DNA of 64,000 nucleotides, from NCBI GenBank assembly GCA_945957395.1, contig CAMFKE010000001.1, positions 124,001 to 188,000 of the forward strand, read 5' to 3'. Under the pieces are notes generated by a model that saw nothing but the letters and a program-made list of their open reading frames with translations, did no database searches and was not told the origin of the DNA. The translations under genes and the position numbers were made by a program. The DNA is from an uncultured Opitutia bacterium (GTDB lineage: Bacteria; Verrucomicrobiota; Verrucomicrobiia; Opitutales; UBA953). The first letter of the stretch is position 1. The number at the start of each line of letters is the position of its first letter. Of the stretch, positions 36,879 to 44,787 are shown piece by piece.

Positions 36879-36956
36879 GGCGGGTTGCGTTCAAGACCCG
36901 CCCGGTCCCCGTCCGGTTCCGCGCTGTATGACGCACAGGTTCCGGCGAGCCGCGCT

Positions 36957-37523
36957 TCACGCGGACTTCACAAGCAGCGCGAGCCAGGGGCGCCGCTCGG
37001 GCGAGGCGGGGTCGCCGTGCACCTCCAGCGCGTTCGCTTTGGCGGCGTAGTCGAGCAGCCGGGCGTGTACGGCGGCCGATTCCGTGTCGCCGCCCGCATG
37101 GCCGGGGTAGGCCAGCACCGAAAGCGTCCCGCCGGGGCGCAGGGAATCGAACGCGGCGTCGAGCATGGCGAGGGTGTCGTCCTGCCGCGTTATCACGGCG
37201 GTGTCACCGCCGGGCAGGTAGCCGAGGTTGGCCATGACGACGGCGACCTTGCCCCTCGCGTCGGGCGGAAGCGCCCGGGCGAGCGAGGCGTTCGAGGCGT
37301 GCACAAGCGTCACGCGGTTTTCGACGCCGTGTTTTGCGAGCCGTTCGCGCGTGGCCTCGATCGCCCGACTCTGTATGTCAAAGGCCCATACGCGGCCGGC
37401 GTCGCCGACGGCGCGGGCGAGGAAGAGTGTGTCGTGCCCGTTGCCCGCCGTGGCGTCCACGGCGAGGTCTCCCGGGCCCATGCGGGGCGCGAGCCGCTCG
37501 TGAGCCAGCGAGGTGAGTCGCAT
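36957..37523 (-). CDS. Class I SAM methyltransferase, MnmM/YtqB-like
   Basis: A 188-residue methyltransferase of the putative rRNA-methylase family. The SAM loop is VDATAGNGHDTLFLARAVG, and the signature NLGYLPGGDTAVITR matches Bacillus YtqB (MnmM), which methylates the wobble 5-aminomethyl-2-thiouridine of tRNA. mnmA, which adds the 2-thio group of the same nucleoside, is also in the window. The C-terminus YPGHAGGDTESAAV is typical. The stop lies 3 nt beyond the malQ stop end, so the two genes are nearly abutting on the same strand with malQ downstream of none; the order is malQ then this gene. Confidence 0.8.
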   Translation of the reverse strand: MRLTSLAHERLAPRMGPGDLAVDATAGNGHDTLFLARAVGDAGRVWAFDIQSRAIEATRERLAKHGVENRVTLVHASNASLARALPPDARGKVAVVMANLGYLPGGDTAVITRQDDTLAMLDAAFDSLRPGGTLSVLAYPGHAGGDTESAAVHARLLDYAAKANALEVHGDPASPERRPWLALLVKSA

Positions 37524-37526
37524 GGG

Positions 37527-39071
37527 TCACTCCGCTTCCGGTGCGGCCTTGGGGGTCGCCCGCCCGGTGGCCTCGGCCAGGGCGCGCAGGTTGGGGGCGA
37601 CGAAGGTGCGCAGTTCGGCGAGGCGAGCGGAGGAGAGCCTCCAGTCCCAGTTCCCAGCCGGTGTTCCCGGTTTGTTGAACCTGGCGGCGGAACCGAGGCC
37701 GAGCAGGTCCTGCGCGGGGATTATGGCCAGCCTGGCGGGCGAGGTGTAGCAGGCGCGCAGGAGCGACCAGGACGGCGAGGCTCCGTCGGTCCCGAAGTAG
37801 ACGCGGAAGTGGTCGCGCGTCTTCTCGTCCGCCTCGGCGTACCAGCCGGTGGCCGTGTCATTGTCGTGGGTACCCGGATACACCGCCGCGTTGGCGGGGT
37901 GGTTGTGGGGCAGGTAGGGGTTGTCGGCGTCCGAGCCGAAGGCGAACTGCAGGATGCGCATGCCGGGCAGCCCGGTGTCCGCCAGCAGTTTGTGCACGCC
38001 CGGCGAGAGGTCGCCGAGGTCCTCGGCGATGAGCTCGGCGTCGGGCAGGGCGCGCGCGACGGCCCTGAAGAACTCGAGACCCGGGCCCTTGGCCCATTTG
38101 CCGGGGCGCGCGTCGGGGGCGTCGGCGGGGACTTTCCAGTAATCGTGGAAGGCGCGGAAGTGGTCGATGCGAAGGGCGTCGGTCAGGGCGAGGTTGGCCT
38201 TCAGTCGGTCGATCCACCAGGCGAAGCCCTCGGCCTTGCAGGCTTTCCAGTCGTAGAGGGGGTTGCCCCAGCGCTGGCCGGTCGCCGAGAAGTAGTCCGG
38301 AGGGACCCCCGCCACGCTCACCGGGCTGAGCGTGGGGTCGAGTTCGAAGAGGTCGGGGCGCGTCCACACGTCGGCGCTGTCCAGCGCCACATAGATGGGC
38401 GCGTCGCCGAGGATTTTGACGCCCGAGCCGGCGGCGTACTCGCGCAGCTCGCGCCATTGTGTGAAGAACAGGAATTGAAGGAACTTGGCCTGCCCGATGT
38501 CGTCGGCCATGTCGGCGTCGGGGCGAAGGAGGCGGGCGCGGGCGTAGTGCCTGTGCTCCGCCGGCCACCGGTGCCAGGGGGCGCCGCCATGGCGGTGTTT
38601 GAGCGCCAGAAACAGGGCGTATCCGTCGAGCCATGACGCCTCGCGTCGCTTGAACTTCTCGAAGTCGCCGAGGGTTTTGAGCGCTTCGGGGTTCGCCTTC
38701 GCGGCGGACCAGGCCTTGGCCATGAGGGGGTGGAAATGTTCCCACAGGTACCCGAATTCCACGCGCTCCTCGGCGAGGGCGCGCAGCGGGGCCAGGTCGG
38801 CGTCGTCGATCAGACCTGCGTCGACGAGCGGGCGCGGGTCGATGAGGTAGGGGTTGCCGGCGAAGGCGGAGAGGCAGGCGTAGGGCGAGTCGCCGAAGCC
38901 GGTCGGTCCCAGCGGGCATACCTGCCACCAGGTCGCGCCGGACTCCGCGAGGAAGTCCACGAAGTCGCGCGCCTCTTTTCCGAGGTTGCCCACGCCGAAA
39001 GGCGAGGGGAGCGAGGTCGGGTGCAGCAACACGCCGGCCGAGCGTTTTTGAAGTCCGGGAAAGAGTGGCAT
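37527..39071 (-). CDS. malQ: 4-alpha-glucanotransferase
   Basis: A 514-residue GH77 disproportionating enzyme acting on malto-oligosaccharides or glycogen breakdown products in the cytoplasm. RSAGVLLHPTSLPSPFGVGN, WWQVCPLGPTGFGDSPY, the nucleophile Asp in DALRIDHFRAF, the acid Glu in LIAEDLG and THDNDTATGW are all present. The ATG at 39071 gives MPLFPGLQKR; upstream in-frame sequence is unconserved. Its stop is 3 nt from the next gene's start codon, so they form one unit. It is divergent from galK. Confidence 0.95.
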   Translation of the reverse strand: MPLFPGLQKRSAGVLLHPTSLPSPFGVGNLGKEARDFVDFLAESGATWWQVCPLGPTGFGDSPYACLSAFAGNPYLIDPRPLVDAGLIDDADLAPLRALAEERVEFGYLWEHFHPLMAKAWSAAKANPEALKTLGDFEKFKRREASWLDGYALFLALKHRHGGAPWHRWPAEHRHYARARLLRPDADMADDIGQAKFLQFLFFTQWRELREYAAGSGVKILGDAPIYVALDSADVWTRPDLFELDPTLSPVSVAGVPPDYFSATGQRWGNPLYDWKACKAEGFAWWIDRLKANLALTDALRIDHFRAFHDYWKVPADAPDARPGKWAKGPGLEFFRAVARALPDAELIAEDLGDLSPGVHKLLADTGLPGMRILQFAFGSDADNPYLPHNHPANAAVYPGTHDNDTATGWYAEADEKTRDHFRVYFGTDGASPSWSLLRACYTSPARLAIIPAQDLLGLGSAARFNKPGTPAGNWDWRLSSARLAELRTFVAPNLRALAEATGRATPKAAPEAE

Positions 39072-39307
39072 GGGTGTCGGAGGGGAGGGAATCGGTTGCC
39101 GCGCAATGTGGCGGGGGCGAGGGAGTGTCGCAATGGTTTCCCGTGGCGGGCGAGAGGCCTTTTTTGCGCGGATGAACCGAGTTTGGCGCCGGCCGCCACG
39201 GTGGCGCTTGGAGGGATGGCGAGGCGGTCTCCCCACTGATAAGATTCCGGGCCGGTTTCGGCTTTCCCGTCGCCGCGAAGTTTCCCATACGGGTGGCCCC
39301 CCCATCC

Positions 39308-40456
39308 ATGAGAAGTTTCTTCACCTCCCGCTTCGGCACCAACCCCACCGTCATCGCCCGCGCCCCCGGTCGTCTCGAGTTCATCGGCAACCATTTGGAC
39401 TACAATGGCGGCCCCGTGCTGGGCGCGGCCATCGACAAGTATGTGACCGTGGCGGTCGCACCGCGCTCGGATCGCAAAATCTCGCTCGTGTCGCAGTCCA
39501 TGAAGGGCGTCGTCGAGCTCAACCTCGACGAAGTCGCCCCCGTGACCGGCGAGAACTCCTGGGTCAACTACCCGCTGGGCATGTTCGCCGTGCTGCGCGA
39601 CGCCGGCATGAAGGTGGCGCACGGCTTCGACCTGGCGGTGACCAACGACCTGCCCATGGGCGCCGGCCTCTCCAGCTCGGCCGCCATCGAGCTGGCCACC
39701 GGCTACGCGCTTTCGACCCTCTTCGGCTTCAAGCTCGATAAGAAGGGCATGGCCGAGGCCGGTCGCAAGGCCGAGAACACCTTCGTGGGCATGCCCTGCG
39801 GCATTCTCGACCAGGGCTGCTCCGCCTTCGGCAAGGCCGAGCACCTCGTGTACATCGACTGCGAGAACAACGCCTTCTCGAACGTCGCCATGCCCGCCGG
39901 CACGCACTTCTGGGTGTTCAACTCGCAGAAGAAGCACGCGCTCATCGACTCCTTCTACTCCACCCGCCACAAGGAGTGCACCGAGGCCGCCGCCATCCTC
40001 AAAAAGCGCAACCCGAAGCTGGCCAACCTCGCCTGCGCCACCGAGGCCGAAGTGGTCGCCGCCCGCGAGGAGCTCGGCGCCGACCGACTGCACCGCGCGT
40101 TGCACGTGGTGCGCGAGACCGCCCGCGTGCACGACTCCGTGGAGGCCCTCAAGGCCGGCGACACCGCGCGTCTGGGCCGCAACCTCACCGCCTCACACGG
40201 CTCCTCTCGCGACTGGTTCGCCAACAGCTGCGCCGAGCTCGACTTCCTGGTCGCCCAGGTGGTGAACATGCCCGGCGTGTACGGCGCGCGCCTCTCCGGC
40301 GGCGGCTTCGGCGGCGCCATCATGGCGCTCACCGACGCCTCCTTCACCGAGGCCTCGGCCGCCAGGCTGGTGAGCGACTACGAGCTGAAGTTCGGTCATA
40401 AGCCCACCATCTTCCACACCAAGACCGGCGACGGCGCCGGCGTGGTCGTCGCCTAG
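39308..40456 (+). CDS. galK: Galactokinase (GHMP family), variant signature
   Basis: A 382-residue GHMP kinase phosphorylating galactose at C1. The galactokinase signature is recognisable but altered: GRLEFIGNHLDYNGG at residues 21-35 has Glu24 and Asn28 where Asn and Glu are usual (GRxNxIGEHxDYN). LPMGAGLSSSAAIELATG and GMPCGILDQGCSAFG, supplying the catalytic Asp, are intact, as is the C-terminal GARLSGGGFGGAIMAL. The substrate could be another hexose. The ATG at 39308 is preferred to the GTG at 39293. No galT or galE is adjacent. Confidence 0.87.
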   Translation: MRSFFTSRFGTNPTVIARAPGRLEFIGNHLDYNGGPVLGAAIDKYVTVAVAPRSDRKISLVSQSMKGVVELNLDEVAPVTGENSWVNYPLGMFAVLRDAGMKVAHGFDLAVTNDLPMGAGLSSSAAIELATGYALSTLFGFKLDKKGMAEAGRKAENTFVGMPCGILDQGCSAFGKAEHLVYIDCENNAFSNVAMPAGTHFWVFNSQKKHALIDSFYSTRHKECTEAAAILKKRNPKLANLACATEAEVVAAREELGADRLHRALHVVRETARVHDSVEALKAGDTARLGRNLTASHGSSRDWFANSCAELDFLVAQVVNMPGVYGARLSGGGFGGAIMALTDASFTEASAARLVSDYELKFGHKPTIFHTKTGDGAGVVVA

Positions 40457-40575
40457 TCGGTTTTCACCCGCCCGGGTTTCGGTCGGAGTAACTTCGGCCG
40501 CGGCGCTTTGCCGTAAAATTTCGAAAAAAGCGCTTGCCTGAGGCGGGCAAAAGTTCATCAACAGAGTTCTTCGCC

Positions 40576-40650
40576 GGTTCCATGGTGAAATGGATATCAT
40601 AACTGACTACGAATCAGTTGTTCGAGGTTCGAATCCTCGTGGGACCACCA
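40576..40650 (+). tRNA. tRNA-Arg (anticodon ACG), copy 1
   Basis: A 75-nt cloverleaf with encoded CCA. The acceptor GGTTCCA pairs with TGGGACC, and the anticodon stem ACTGA/TCAGT carries loop CTACGAA, giving ACG (inosine expected at the wobble position, as known for this species). The T-arm has GGTTCGAATCC. Confidence 0.97.
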
Positions 40651-40706
40651 CTTTCCCCAAGCCGATACCGCATCCGCGGTGAGGGGCGGGAAGGGAGAAG
40701 CAGATC

Positions 40707-40781
40707 GGTTTCATGGTGAAATGGATATCATCACTGACTACGAATCAGTTGTTCGAGGTTCGAATCCTCGTGAGACCACCA
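40707..40781 (+). tRNA. tRNA-Arg (anticodon ACG), copy 2
   Basis: A tandem near-identical copy 131 nt downstream. It differs at position 26 (C for A) and by a compensatory acceptor pair change at positions 5 and 68 (T-A for C-G), so pairing is kept. CCA is encoded. Confidence 0.97.
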
Positions 40782-40785
40782 TTTG

Positions 40786-40819
40786 AAAAAGGCCGTCCGC
40801 TGATGCGGGCGGCCTTTTG
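40786..40819 (+). terminator. Terminator of the tRNA-Arg pair
   Basis: The 10-bp stem GGCCGTCCGC/GCGGGCGGCC (one G-U) with loop TGAT is followed by TTTTGTT. Confidence 0.88.
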
Positions 40820-40935
40820 TTCGTTTCGGGTAAATAGGGCGCGCATGCTGCCGGCCGTTTTGAAAACCCGAAGGCGTGGGCAAATAGAAGAGGTTATTCC
40901 GGCACGCGATTTTCTCCCGCAGGCCGGGCGATACG

Positions 40936-41685
40936 ATGAACAATAACCACCCCATTGACGGAGACTCGAGTGCGTATTCCGAGCTTATCAGAGCGGCCGA
41001 TGCGGGGCTTTCCCTGATGGGAACTCGTCGGCATTTCCGCCGGTTGGCGCAGGAGGCCATGGACGCCTTCGCCGAGGCCGACCGAGCGCTTCGCGAGTCG
41101 GGCTTCGCCCGGGCGAGGCCGGCCGTATATCACGGGCTGGACGCCGCGCATGACGCCTTCGCCCTGTTCATCGCCAACACCGAGGCGGATTGGGATGACG
41201 AGGACGACTACGCCGACCTTTCTCCCGAGGCGCCCCGCAGGCCGGGGGACGGGCACCCGCGCAACAGATTGGAGGATGTGCGCGACGGATATTTGGGCGC
41301 CACCGGGGACGAGGATTTTGTCGAGCGCGTGTTCAACGACTGCGCCCGCCGCGAATTCGCCTGCGATCGGCAGAGCGCGAAGCGTCTGTATTGCGTGGCG
41401 CTCACCTGGGGCGTCGATTTGCGTCACTGTCGCGAGGAGCCCGGGTGGGCCCGCCGTCAGGGCGTCTTTCCGGGGGCCGAGGCCACGCCGTCGCTGGCGA
41501 GCCTGATGTTGCAATTGGCACAACGGCTTGAGTTCGAGTCGCCTCCCCAGGCGCAGGCGCTGCGTCAGGCGGCTCAGGCGACGGTGCGCATCCGCACGGC
41601 GGCAGCCGCTTACGGGCGCGCCTGCTGCGCGGAATACGAGTACGCCACGATTGTGAGCGATGTCGGCGACGGCGCCACCTCGTGA
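40936..41685 (+). CDS. Hypothetical protein
   Basis: A 249-residue soluble protein I cannot assign. An N-terminal helical stretch (RRHFRRLAQEAMDAFAEADRAL) is followed by an acidic segment (TEADWDDEDDYADL) and a helical C-terminal half (LASLMLQLAQRLEF, then PQAQALRQAAQATVRIR). There is no signal peptide, membrane segment or catalytic signature. It stands alone between the tRNA-Arg terminator and a convergent RNase D-like gene. A long antisense frame also exists, but the sense frame has the better start and composition. It may be an accessory insertion next to the tRNAs. Confidence 0.6.
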   Translation: MNNNHPIDGDSSAYSELIRAADAGLSLMGTRRHFRRLAQEAMDAFAEADRALRESGFARARPAVYHGLDAAHDAFALFIANTEADWDDEDDYADLSPEAPRRPGDGHPRNRLEDVRDGYLGATGDEDFVERVFNDCARREFACDRQSAKRLYCVALTWGVDLRHCREEPGWARRQGVFPGAEATPSLASLMLQLAQRLEFESPPQAQALRQAAQATVRIRTAAAAYGRACCAEYEYATIVSDVGDGATS

Positions 41686-41723
41686 CCGCGGCGGAGAAAC
41701 CTTTGGAACGGGTTGATGTGGTA

Positions 41724-41757
41724 TGAAAAAACCTGCGGTTCGCGCCGCAGGTTTTCT
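41724..41757. terminator. Bidirectional terminator
   Basis: AACCTGCGG/CCGCAGGTT forms a 9-bp stem with loop TTCGCG and A/T runs on both sides, between convergent genes. Confidence 0.87.
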
Positions 41758-41768
41758 TCATGTCGCAC

Positions 41769-42395
41769 TCAGTGCTTCCTGTGCGGGATGACGCCGAGCT
41801 CCTCCAGCTTCAGGTAGAGTTCGCGGCTCACCCACGCGTCGGTCGCGGCATAGGTGACCTGCTGCGGCGAGAGGTGCTTGGCCGCCCAGTTCGTCACCTG
41901 GGCGCTCTTGGAGATGCGCATGCCCAGGTAGTGCGCGACGAGCGCGCGCAGTCCCGTGTTCTCGATGCCCGCCTTGCGCGTGAAATCGCTGATTTCCACG
42001 AATCCGGCGTCGCGGAAGGGCGCGCGGTCCTTGAGGTTCTTCACATCGTCCTTCACGGCCACGCCGACTTTGAGGGACTTGGCGTCGCGGAAAATCGGGA
42101 AGAGGCAGGGGATGCCGCCGCAGTCGTCGAGGCGGAACAGGTACACGACATCCTTGCCGGCGAGCTGGACGAGGGAGGGCAGGTTGTTGCCGCCCCGTTT
42201 GAAATTCGGTTTCGTCTCGGTGTCGAAGCCCAGCACGCGCTCGCCGCGCAGCGCCTCCACGGCCTTGGCCGCCGACGCCGGATCCTCGACGATGACGATC
42301 TTGCCGTCCCACTGCCCGAGCGGAAGCGCGGCTATGGCATCCTTTTCGATGCGAATGGGCGCCTCGGGGCCGGGCTGTTGTTCGGGCTGGGACAT
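41769..42395 (-). CDS. 3'-5' exonuclease of the RNase D / DEDDy family
   Basis: A 208-residue single-domain exonuclease. ExoI is GFDTETKPNF (Asp and Glu), ExoII lies around VGVAVKDDVKNLK, and ExoIII is YAATDAWVSRELY with the Tyr and Asp of DEDDy enzymes. The HRDC domains of full RNase D are absent, so it resembles the short WRN-exo/KapD-like proteins that trim tRNA or other RNA 3' ends. The ATG at 42395 gives MSQPEQQPGPEAPI. Its substrate is unknown. Confidence 0.88.
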   Translation of the reverse strand: MSQPEQQPGPEAPIRIEKDAIAALPLGQWDGKIVIVEDPASAAKAVEALRGERVLGFDTETKPNFKRGGNNLPSLVQLAGKDVVYLFRLDDCGGIPCLFPIFRDAKSLKVGVAVKDDVKNLKDRAPFRDAGFVEISDFTRKAGIENTGLRALVAHYLGMRISKSAQVTNWAAKHLSPQQVTYAATDAWVSRELYLKLEELGVIPHRKH

Positions 42396-42550
42396 GGCCG
42401 GGCAGGGAAGGGACCGGAGGCGGAAGGGCAAGCCCCGGTTGGGCCGGCGTGTAAAAACGCGCTTGCGGCTGCCTCCGCCGAGCCGAAATCACCGCTCCGG
42501 GGGCGACCCGGGCGGGAAATCCGCCGCGACGGCTTCCATCGCGGGGCAAA

Positions 42551-42559
42551 TGTGATATT
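42551..42559 (+). promoter_or_regulatory. Possible extended -10 for peroxiredoxin gene
   Basis: TGTGATATT resembles an extended -10 (TGn followed by GATATT), 35 nt before the start codon. No clear -35 is visible. Confidence 0.3.
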
Positions 42560-42593
42560 CTCCGTGCCTTCACCAACCCAGACCGCCAACACC

Positions 42594-43196
42594 ATGTCCG
42601 TTCTCGTAGGAAAACCCGCACCCGACTTCACCGCCGCCGCCGTTATGGGCGACAACACCATCGTCGAAGAATTCAACCTGCGCACGCAGACGCAGGGCAA
42701 GTATGCGGTGATCTTCTTCTGGCCCCTCGACTTCACCTTCGTCTGCCCGTCCGAAATCGTGGCCTTCGAGAACCGTCGCGCCGAATTCCTCAAGCGCAAC
42801 TGCGAGCTCATCGGCGTGAGCGTCGACTCGCACTTCACCCATCTGGCCTGGAAGAACACCCCGCGCGAGCAGGGCGGCCTCGGCCCCGTGTCCTTCCCCA
42901 TGGTCGCCGACCTCACCAAGTCCATCGCGCGCGACTACGATGTGCTCTCCGGCGACGCCGTCGCCCTGCGCGGCACCTTCATCATCGACCGCTCCGGCAC
43001 CGTGCGTCACCAGCTGGTGAACGACCTGCCCCTGGGACGCAATGTCGACGAGACGCTGCGCACGCTCGACGCCCTTCAGTTTGTCGAGACCCACGGCGAG
43101 GTCTGCCCCGCCGGTTGGCAGAAGGGCAAGGCGGGCATGAAGCCCGACGCCGCCGGCGTCGCGCGCTACATGGCCGGCCACCACAAGGACCTCTGA
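42594..43196 (+). CDS. 2-Cys peroxiredoxin (AhpC/TSA family)
   Basis: A 200-residue typical 2-Cys peroxiredoxin reducing hydrogen peroxide and organic peroxides. The peroxidatic Cys51 is in DFTFVCPSEIVAFE, and the resolving Cys171 in GEVCPAGWQKG near the C-terminus. GLGPVSFPMVADLTKSIA supplies the GGLG loop in the form QGGLG, a feature of overoxidation-sensitive members; no YF tail follows, so robustness is uncertain. The ATG at 42594 begins MSVLVGKPAPDFTA. It is single, with a strong terminator. Confidence 0.95.
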   Translation: MSVLVGKPAPDFTAAAVMGDNTIVEEFNLRTQTQGKYAVIFFWPLDFTFVCPSEIVAFENRRAEFLKRNCELIGVSVDSHFTHLAWKNTPREQGGLGPVSFPMVADLTKSIARDYDVLSGDAVALRGTFIIDRSGTVRHQLVNDLPLGRNVDETLRTLDALQFVETHGEVCPAGWQKGKAGMKPDAAGVARYMAGHHKDL

Positions 43197-43232
43197 GTCC
43201 CCCCCCGTCCGGCGCAGCCCGGGCGGACGAAA

Positions 43233-43269
43233 CGAAAAAAGGCCCGCCGGAAACGGCGGGCCTTTTTTC
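43233..43269. terminator. Bidirectional terminator between peroxiredoxin gene and ispA
   Basis: GGCCCGCCG/CGGCGGGCC forms a 9-bp stem with short loop GAAA and A6/T6 on either side. Confidence 0.92.
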
Positions 43270-43283
43270 ATGAATCGCACCGG

Positions 43284-44177
43284 TCAGTTGATGCGGTGTT
43301 CCATGCTGCGGATGAGCGCCACGAGGAACGAGGCGTCGCCGCCCAGTTCGTTCGCCAGCGTCACGGCGCGCTCGCTCAGCTCGTGGGCGCGCTTGCGCGA
43401 GGCCTCCAGCCCGTGAAGGCGCGGGTAGGTCACCTTCTTGTTGTCCGCGTCGGCTCCCACGGGCTTGCCCATGGTCGCGGCGTCCGAGGTGACATCGAGG
43501 ATGTCGTCGATGATCTGGAAGGCCAGGCCCACGTTGCGGCCGATTTCCACGGCCTTGTCCAGCGCGCCGGCGGGGGCGTTGGAGAGGCGCACGCCCATGG
43601 TGATGGCGGCGGTGAGCAGCGCGGCGGTCTTGTTGTGGTGGATGAAGTCGAGCCGGTCGGCGTCGATCACGCCGCGTTCGCCGATGATGTCCTCCATCTG
43701 GCCGCCGATGAGCTTCTGCGAGCCGGAGGCGTCGCCGAGGTCGCGCACGAGGCCCACGGCGACCGCCGCGTTGTCGCGGTAGGCGTCGGCGAGAAGCCAG
43801 AGGGCGTAGGTGAGGAGGGCGTCGCCGGCGAGCAGGGCGGTGGGCTCGTCGAACTTCTTGTGGCAGGTCGGGTTGCCGCGGCGCAGGTCGGAATTGTCCA
43901 TGCACGGCAGGTCGTCATGGATGAGCGAGTAGGTGTGCAGGCACTCGATGGCCACGGCCGCCGGGATGGGGTCGAGCTTCGAGGGGAACATTTGGTAAGC
44001 CGCCATGAGCAGCACGGGGCGCAGGCGCTTGCCGCCGGCCTTGAGGCTGTAGAGCATGGCCTCGTGGAGCACGGCGGGGCGCGTGGTGGCGGCGGGCATC
44101 CAGCGGTCGATGCCGGTTTCGGTCTGCGCGATGAGGTCCTTCATGCGCGCTTTGAATTCGGGGCTGTCGTGAAGCAT
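43284..44177 (-). CDS. ispA: Farnesyl diphosphate synthase (polyprenyl synthetase)
   Basis: A 297-residue trans-prenyltransferase condensing IPP with DMAPP/GPP. The first Asp-rich motif is in HDDLPCMDNSDLRRG and the second in FQIIDDILDVTSD; GGKRLRPVLLMAAY and LIGGQMEDI are further family blocks. The residues before the first Asp-rich motif and the length suggest C15 product. FPP would feed HpnC and cell-wall undecaprenyl synthesis. The ATG at 44177 is followed closely upstream by the YhbY gene on the same strand (44-nt gap), so co-transcription is likely. Confidence 0.95.
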   Translation of the reverse strand: MLHDSPEFKARMKDLIAQTETGIDRWMPAATTRPAVLHEAMLYSLKAGGKRLRPVLLMAAYQMFPSKLDPIPAAVAIECLHTYSLIHDDLPCMDNSDLRRGNPTCHKKFDEPTALLAGDALLTYALWLLADAYRDNAAVAVGLVRDLGDASGSQKLIGGQMEDIIGERGVIDADRLDFIHHNKTAALLTAAITMGVRLSNAPAGALDKAVEIGRNVGLAFQIIDDILDVTSDAATMGKPVGADADNKKVTYPRLHGLEASRKRAHELSERAVTLANELGGDASFLVALIRSMEHRIN

Positions 44178-44221
44178 GTGGGCTTACTTTCTTAAAAAAG
44201 TCGGTTCCGGGGCGGGGCGTG

Positions 44222-44548
44222 TCATTCGTCGCCGGCGTCGAGGTCGACGGCGGGCGCCGGGCGGTAGAAGCCGGCGGTCTTGCCCACCGAGCCCACGACC
44301 GTGGCGCGGGCGGCCTGCGAGATGGTCTCGATTTCGGCGGCCACCGTCACGCGGTCGCCGGAGAACTTGATCTTGATGAGGTCCTCGTGCTTGAAGGCCG
44401 CTTCGACCTCCTTGAGCACGGTGGGCGTGACGCCGTTTTTGCCCACGAAGACTTTCGGCGGCAGCGTCTGCAGGAGGCTGCGCATCTTGCTTTTTTCCGC
44501 GCCGGTGAGGTGCGGGATCTCGGGAAGGTCTTGGGTGTCGTCGGCCAT
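44222..44548 (-). CDS. YhbY-family CRM-domain RNA-binding protein
   Basis: A 108-residue CRM-domain protein associated with pre-50S ribosomes in bacteria. LTGAEKSKMRSLLQTLPPKV and the GxxG-type loop VGKNGVTPTVLKEVEAAF are diagnostic, followed by HEDLIKIKF and ATVVGSVGKTAGFYRP. The acidic C-terminal tail (VDLDAGDE) is an extension beyond the 97-residue E. coli YhbY. The start is the ATG at 44548. It is divergent from nadB. Confidence 0.92.
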   Translation of the reverse strand: MADDTQDLPEIPHLTGAEKSKMRSLLQTLPPKVFVGKNGVTPTVLKEVEAAFKHEDLIKIKFSGDRVTVAAEIETISQAARATVVGSVGKTAGFYRPAPAVDLDAGDE

Positions 44549-44787
44549 TGTCGGGCGAACCGTGGGAAGCGCCCGAGGCGAGTCAATGGGGAAGGGGGCT
44601 CGCCGGTTTCACCCCGTGGGGGCTGTTGTGCCCGGCCGAGACGCGCAGGTTTCGCACTTCGCCTTCGGGCGGGCGGGAGGCGGGCGCATCCCTTCCTGCT
44701 CTTTTTGGCCCGCGCCGTTTTGGGCTTCCAAGCGTGAGTCAGCCCCGCACCGTCCGCGCTGCACCCCAGCCCCCCCTTTTCAACAGA

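Noticed and set aside
40576-40781. tRNA-Arg duplication considered as an attachment-site pair bounding an island
   Set aside because: Only 56 bp of noncoding DNA lies between the copies, both are complete, and no integrase is present.
40894-41523. A 209-codon minus-strand frame opposite the hypothetical gene at 40936
   Set aside because: The sense frame has a better start, more balanced composition and fits the surrounding terminators.
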